Below, piece after piece: positions 60,738 to 64,000 of a stretch of 64,000 nucleotides of DNA. Positions within the stretch are counted from its first letter, which is position 1; every line of letters begins with the position of its first letter. Position numbers and translations under genes: made by a program. This stretch comes from UBA8914 sp034002905 (lineage in GTDB: Bacteria; Pseudomonadota; Alphaproteobacteria; UBA9219): NCBI GenBank assembly GCA_034002905.1, contig JAVEZQ010000003.1, positions 62,001 to 126,000 of the forward strand, given 5' to 3'. The notes beneath the pieces are model-generated. The model was not told the origin of the DNA, searched no databases, and saw only the letters and a list, made by a program, of their open reading frames with translations.

Positions 60738-61586
60738 CTATCCAACAAGCGCAACGTAAAGCGCCAAACCCATCGCTGCCACGATCAATCCATCAACCCG
60801 ATCCAGCATGCCACCATGGCCAGGAATCAATCGGCCGCTATCCTTAGCCCCCGCCCGTCGCTTTAGATAGGATTCAAAGAAATCCCCTGCTTGGGCAATC
60901 ACCGCCAGTATAGCGCCACCACACGCCGCCGCCTCTGGACTGAACGGCAAGACAACCGGCCATCCAGCAAAACGCCCAAAAGAGAATCCCCGCGCCGCAG
61001 CGTATCCCAAAAACGAAGCAAGCGCCATGCCACCCAAAAGGCCCGCCCATGTTTTCTTAGGACTTATTTTTGGCAAAAGTTTGGGCCCTCCTATCAGGCG
61101 TCCCGCCGCATAGGCGCCTATATCCGTGCTCCACACAACAGCCAATAAATATATTATAAGATCAAGGCCATATGCATCATAGTTCCGAAGATAGATGAGA
61201 GCTATGCCGCCATACCCCAAATAGGGGATTCCGACCGGCGCCCACAGCGCAGATTTTAGACGTCCCCACCACAGAACCGAAAAATAAAGGACAATGACGC
61301 TCGCCATCACAATAAAGGCGGTTGCATAGACGATGTTGCCCCACAGGCCGATTCCCAAGATCAGAAGCAACAGACCGAACATCCAAAGGCCGCCCAGCGG
61401 CGAAATGCCCCGCACGGTCAGGCCCATCCATTCATAGGCCCCGACCATCATCATGGCCGCCACGAGGATCGTATAAGGCCAGCCACCCGCCCATACCACG
61501 CCGAGGACAAGCGGGATCAAAACAATGGCCGATATCGTACGCTGGGCTAGATTCGACGACAAAACCGATGGAAGCTGTGTGGACAT
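60738..61586 (-). CDS. cdsA: Phosphatidate cytidylyltransferase CdsA
   Basis: The 282-aa membrane enzyme makes CDP-diacylglycerol from phosphatidic acid, the product of PlsC. About seven hydrophobic helices are seen. The signature lies near the C-terminus: STDIGAYAAGRLIGGPKL with SPKKTWAGLLGG, followed by SGRLIPGHGGMLDRVDG. It is between uppS and dxr on the minus strand, a common arrangement. Confidence 0.95.
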   Translation of the reverse strand: MSTQLPSVLSSNLAQRTISAIVLIPLVLGVVWAGGWPYTILVAAMMMVGAYEWMGLTVRGISPLGGLWMFGLLLLILGIGLWGNIVYATAFIVMASVIVLYFSVLWWGRLKSALWAPVGIPYLGYGGIALIYLRNYDAYGLDLIIYLLAVVWSTDIGAYAAGRLIGGPKLLPKISPKKTWAGLLGGMALASFLGYAAARGFSFGRFAGWPVVLPFSPEAAACGGAILAVIAQAGDFFESYLKRRAGAKDSGRLIPGHGGMLDRVDGLIVAAMGLALYVALVG

Positions 61587-61629
61587 AGGAAGATCCCTTA
61601 TGACAGCAATGATGGTGTTAGGCGACGCC

Positions 61630-62346
61630 TTACCGCCCGAAGCGGCGTTCGCGCGTGTTGTATTCTTCTATCGCGGCTTTGAGATGCTCGCCAGAAAAAT
61701 CAGGCCACAAAACATCCTGAAAGACATATTCAGCGTAAGCGGACTGCCAAATCAGAAAGTTCGAGGTACGTTTTTCGCCGCTGGTCCGAATCACCAGATC
61801 AGGGTCAGGCAAATCATGTGTATAAAGATTCGCCGAAAGAAGCTTCTCGCTCACCTCTTCCGGTTTGACTTTGCCTGCGGCGACATCGCGCGCTATTTTC
61901 TGCGTGGCGGCCACAATTTCCTGCCGTCCGCCGTAACTGAGCGCAAGCGTAAGATTAAGCGCCGTGTTCGCCGCCGTTGTTTGCTCGGCCTTTTCAATCA
62001 TGCTGCGGATATCGAGTGCCAATAGATCCCTTTCGCCGATCACGCGAAGGCGAACATTATTCTTGTGCAACGTGGCAAGCTCGCTTTTCAGATAAAAACG
62101 GAGGAGCCCCATCAGCTCGGACACTTCACTTTCGGGGCGGCTCCAATTTTCTGACGAAAAACTATAAAGCGTCAGATGAGAAACGGGAAACTCGCGCACC
62201 GCTTCTAACGTCCGGCGCAAAGCCTCGATCCCGGCTTTATGCCCCATCGCGCGTGGTCTGCCACGCGCCGTAGCCCAACGCCCATTGCCATCCATGATGA
62301 TAGCAATGTGAAGCTTATTGTCGTTCTGGTTGCCTTGCTCTATCAC
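61630..62346 (-). CDS. uppS: Undecaprenyl diphosphate synthase UppS
   Basis: The 238-aa cis-prenyltransferase makes the C55 carrier lipid. Asp19 in IIMDGNGRWATARG is the catalytic Mg residue, with HKAGIEALRRTLE, YSFSSENWSRPESEV, ALSYGGRQEI and DLVIRTSGEKRTSNFL following, all family motifs. It starts 17 bases after frr and feeds MraY and the GtrB-like GT2. Confidence 0.97.
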   Translation of the reverse strand: MIEQGNQNDNKLHIAIIMDGNGRWATARGRPRAMGHKAGIEALRRTLEAVREFPVSHLTLYSFSSENWSRPESEVSELMGLLRFYLKSELATLHKNNVRLRVIGERDLLALDIRSMIEKAEQTTAANTALNLTLALSYGGRQEIVAATQKIARDVAAGKVKPEEVSEKLLSANLYTHDLPDPDLVIRTSGEKRTSNFLIWQSAYAEYVFQDVLWPDFSGEHLKAAIEEYNTRERRFGR

Positions 62347-62363
62347 CGTGCTTGCCCAAACCG

Positions 62364-62912
62364 CTAGACGGTCATGATCTCTTTTTCTTTGTGCGCCAAA
62401 GCTTCGTCCATCGCCTTTATGGCTTTGTCGGTCAGCTCTTGTATCTTGGTTTCAAGAGTCTTGAGCTCGTCCTCAGAAATCTCGCCCGCCTTTTCCTGCT
62501 TCTTGATCATGTCCATGGCATCGCGGCGAACATTACGCGCAGCGACACGGGCAGCTTCGGTGTATTTCCCCGCAACCTTGGTCAGCTCGGTACGGCGCTC
62601 CGAGCTCAAGTCCGGCACCGGCACACGAATAAGAGTGCCATCCGCCTGCGGATTAAAACCAAGACCGCATTCGCGGATAGCTTTCTCAACGGCTTTGACC
62701 ATGCCTTTGTCCCAAACCTGAACGGTTAGAAGGCGGGGTTCCGGCACATTGACGCTACCAACCTGATTGAGCGGCATCTTGCTGCCATAGGCTTCGACCA
62801 TAACGGGGTCCAGCATCGAAGCTGCCGCGCGTCCAGTGCGCAAGCCGGCAAACTCGCGATGCAAGGATTCGACAGCGCCATCCATACGTTGTTTGACTTT
62901 TTCAAGATCCAT
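62364..62912 (-). CDS. frr: Ribosome recycling factor
   Basis: The 182-aa protein splits the terminated ribosome with EF-G. The tRNA-like fold is indicated by LHREFAGLRTGRAAASMLD, PLNQVGSVNVPEPRLL, and RRDAMDMIKKQEKAGEISEDELK. Length and ends are normal. It lies between pyrH and uppS, the usual order tsf-pyrH-frr-uppS. Confidence 0.97.
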   Translation of the reverse strand: MDLEKVKQRMDGAVESLHREFAGLRTGRAAASMLDPVMVEAYGSKMPLNQVGSVNVPEPRLLTVQVWDKGMVKAVEKAIRECGLGFNPQADGTLIRVPVPDLSSERRTELTKVAGKYTEAARVAARNVRRDAMDMIKKQEKAGEISEDELKTLETKIQELTDKAIKAMDEALAHKEKEIMTV

Positions 62913-62930
62913 GGTTTGTCGCTCCTTCTC

Positions 62931-63689
62931 TTACTTTTTGTCCGTGATAATTGTATAGAGCCCCTTGCCCATCACCACATCGGCAAATGCGCCATGCGCC
63001 ACGATAGAGAAAACGAGGATGGGGATATTGCTTTGACGCGCCAACGAAATGGCCGAGGTGTCCATCACCTGCAAATCCTGCGCCAGCACATCCATATAGG
63101 TCAGGCGGTCATAGCGCGTGGCCTCGGGATGCTTGACCGGATCGGCGCTATAAACGCCATCGACCTTGGTTGCCTTGAGCAACGCATCACACTGCATCTC
63201 TGACGCACGAAGTGCCGCTGCTGAGTCAGTTGTAAAGAACGGGTTGCCTGTGCCCGCCGCAAAAATAACCACACGACCTTTTTCCATATGACGAATAGCC
63301 CGACGGCGAATATAGGGTTCGCTCACAGACGACATGGGAATCGCGGATTGCACACGGGTTTTTACACCGATGGTCTCCAGCGCATTTTGCATAGCCAGCG
63401 CATTGATAACCGTTGCCAGCATACCCATATAGTCCGCCGTAGCACGATCCATCCCCTTGGCCGCGCCAGAGACGCCGCGAAAGATATTACCGCCACCGAT
63501 TACGGCGCAAACTTCAACGCCCTCTTCCACCACATCCTTGATTTCTTGAGCGACACGAGCCACCGTTTCAGGATCAAGCCCATAGTCGCGATCCCCCATC
63601 AACGCTTCACCCGAAAGCTTAAGCAAAACGCGTTTATAGAGGGCTTCACCTTTTGGACCCTTTTTAGTGGTGCATTCACATTGCGACAT
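62931..63689 (-). CDS. pyrH: Uridylate kinase
   Basis: The 252-aa amino-acid-kinase-fold protein phosphorylates UMP. Motifs are RVLLKLSGEALMGD, VIGGGNIFRG, MDRATADYMGMLATVINA and GTGNPFFTTDSAAALRA. ATG 63689 is supported by AAGAGG upstream. It has an unusual N-terminal extension with Cys4 and Cys6 (SQCECTTKKGPKGEA) before the normal start of the fold. A strong terminator separates it from tsf. Confidence 0.96.
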   Translation of the reverse strand: MSQCECTTKKGPKGEALYKRVLLKLSGEALMGDRDYGLDPETVARVAQEIKDVVEEGVEVCAVIGGGNIFRGVSGAAKGMDRATADYMGMLATVINALAMQNALETIGVKTRVQSAIPMSSVSEPYIRRRAIRHMEKGRVVIFAAGTGNPFFTTDSAAALRASEMQCDALLKATKVDGVYSADPVKHPEATRYDRLTYMDVLAQDLQVMDTSAISLARQSNIPILVFSIVAHGAFADVVMGKGLYTIITDKK

Positions 63690-63776
63690 GATGTTACCTC
63701 TTCTTAAAGACGGCCTCAGCCTACGATTTTGAACAGGCCAGCGCAATAACCTGCGCTCACCTTAGCTGTAGGCAAA

Positions 63777-63802
63777 GAAAAAGCCGGATAACCGGCTTTT
63801 TC
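63777..63802 (-). terminator. Rho-independent terminator between tsf and pyrH
   Basis: GAAAAAGCCGG (63777-63787) and CCGGCTTTTTC (63792-63802) form an 11-bp stem with the loop ATAA. On the minus strand the T-run ends the stem, so it stops tsf transcription. It is symmetric enough to work in both directions. Confidence 0.8.
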
Positions 63803-63818
63803 CCTTTCTTTTCCGGTA

Positions 63819-64000
63819 TTAACCGGCCATTTTTGCAACTTCGGCGGCGAAATCGTCAACCGCCTTTTCGATACCTTCACCCAACTGGAAGCGGACAAAG
63901 CCCGAAAGCTTGACATCAGCGCCCAAAGTCTTTCCGGCCTTGGCGACCACGTCCTTGATCTTGCTTTCGCCATCGACAACAAAGACTTGTTCCATCAGGA
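63819..64000 (-). CDS. tsf: Elongation factor Ts, C-terminal part
   Basis: The last 60 codons of a minus-strand gene enter at the window edge and stop at 63819. They read MEQVFVVDGESKIKD, then GADVKLSGFVRFQLGEGIEK and FAAEVAKMAG, which is the conserved C-terminus of EF-Ts, the nucleotide-exchange factor for EF-Tu. The order tsf-pyrH-frr supports it. The start lies outside the window. Confidence 0.93.
   Translation of the reverse strand, partial: LMEQVFVVDGESKIKDVVAKAGKTLGADVKLSGFVRFQLGEGIEKAVDDFAAEVAKMAG

Noticed and set aside
63716..63982. 88-aa minus-strand frame at the right edge
   Set aside because: It overlaps the tsf C-terminal coding frame and the terminator and is out of frame with EF-Ts.

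Overview
The window reads as a chromosomal segment of an alphaproteobacterium of moderate GC. Support comes from alphaproteobacterial family members (DUF2125 and DUF1036 proteins, LpxI rather than LpxH, a short FtsL, a stand-alone chorismate mutase next to TyrA), from GTTC-N7-GTTC LexA-type boxes, and from a Gram-negative envelope gene set (lipid A, Bam and Kdo genes). I cannot name the genus. Nearly all the DNA is dense operonic coding sequence. No rRNA, tRNA, CRISPR, phage or insertion-sequence gene was recognised.

Layout, left part. 1-2922 (+) holds a 5'-truncated ANL ligase homologue, a LuxC-type acyl-CoA reductase and a NeuD/PglD-type acyltransferase. 2923-3185 is a control region with two inverted LexA-type boxes and five 10-bp-spaced MraZ boxes. 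3186-20393 (+) is the division and cell-wall (dcw) operon: mraZ, rsmH, ftsL, ftsI, murE, murF, mraY, murD, ftsW, murG, murC, murB, ddl, ftsQ, ftsA. It ends without ftsZ. It is followed by dapL, an autotransporter-type outer-membrane protein and a cytochrome b561.

Middle part. The minus strand carries hslO, metF-metE, tyrA, a chorismate mutase with a degenerate dehydratase-like tail, and a methyltransferase. The plus strand carries a DUF2125 gene and gloB. 33467-35895 is the least ordinary stretch: dispersed palindromic repeats, a possible small RNA, small hypothetical genes (one with an apparent +1 frameshift at a CCC-C run), an unknown 216-aa protein and a structured gltX leader. Then come gltX-cysS and trmJ (+), and miaB, plsC and a DUF1036 secreted protein (-).

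Right part. 42446-46546 (+) is a coupled operon of a ClpB-D1-like AAA ATPase without the pore-loop tyrosine, a Gfo/Idh oxidoreductase, a GT4 and a GtrB-like GT2. waaA-lpxK (+) follow. From 63689 down to 49724 (-) lies the envelope and lipid A series pyrH, frr, uppS, cdsA, dxr, rseP, bamA, skp, fabZ, lpxA, lpxI, lpxB, GT4, GT9, with tsf entering at the right edge. lpxD is missing from its usual place between skp and fabZ.

How the genes fit together. MurE carries the DNPR meso-DAP signature and DapL would supply meso-DAP by the aminotransferase route. The mur, mraY and fts products build and place septal wall. UppS and CdsA supply lipid carriers and phospholipid precursors. Lpx, WaaA and the GTs make lipid A and core. 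BamA and Skp assemble outer-membrane proteins such as the 736-aa barrel protein. Most signs of unusual biology are in control regions and in degenerate family members, not in one large unknown island.
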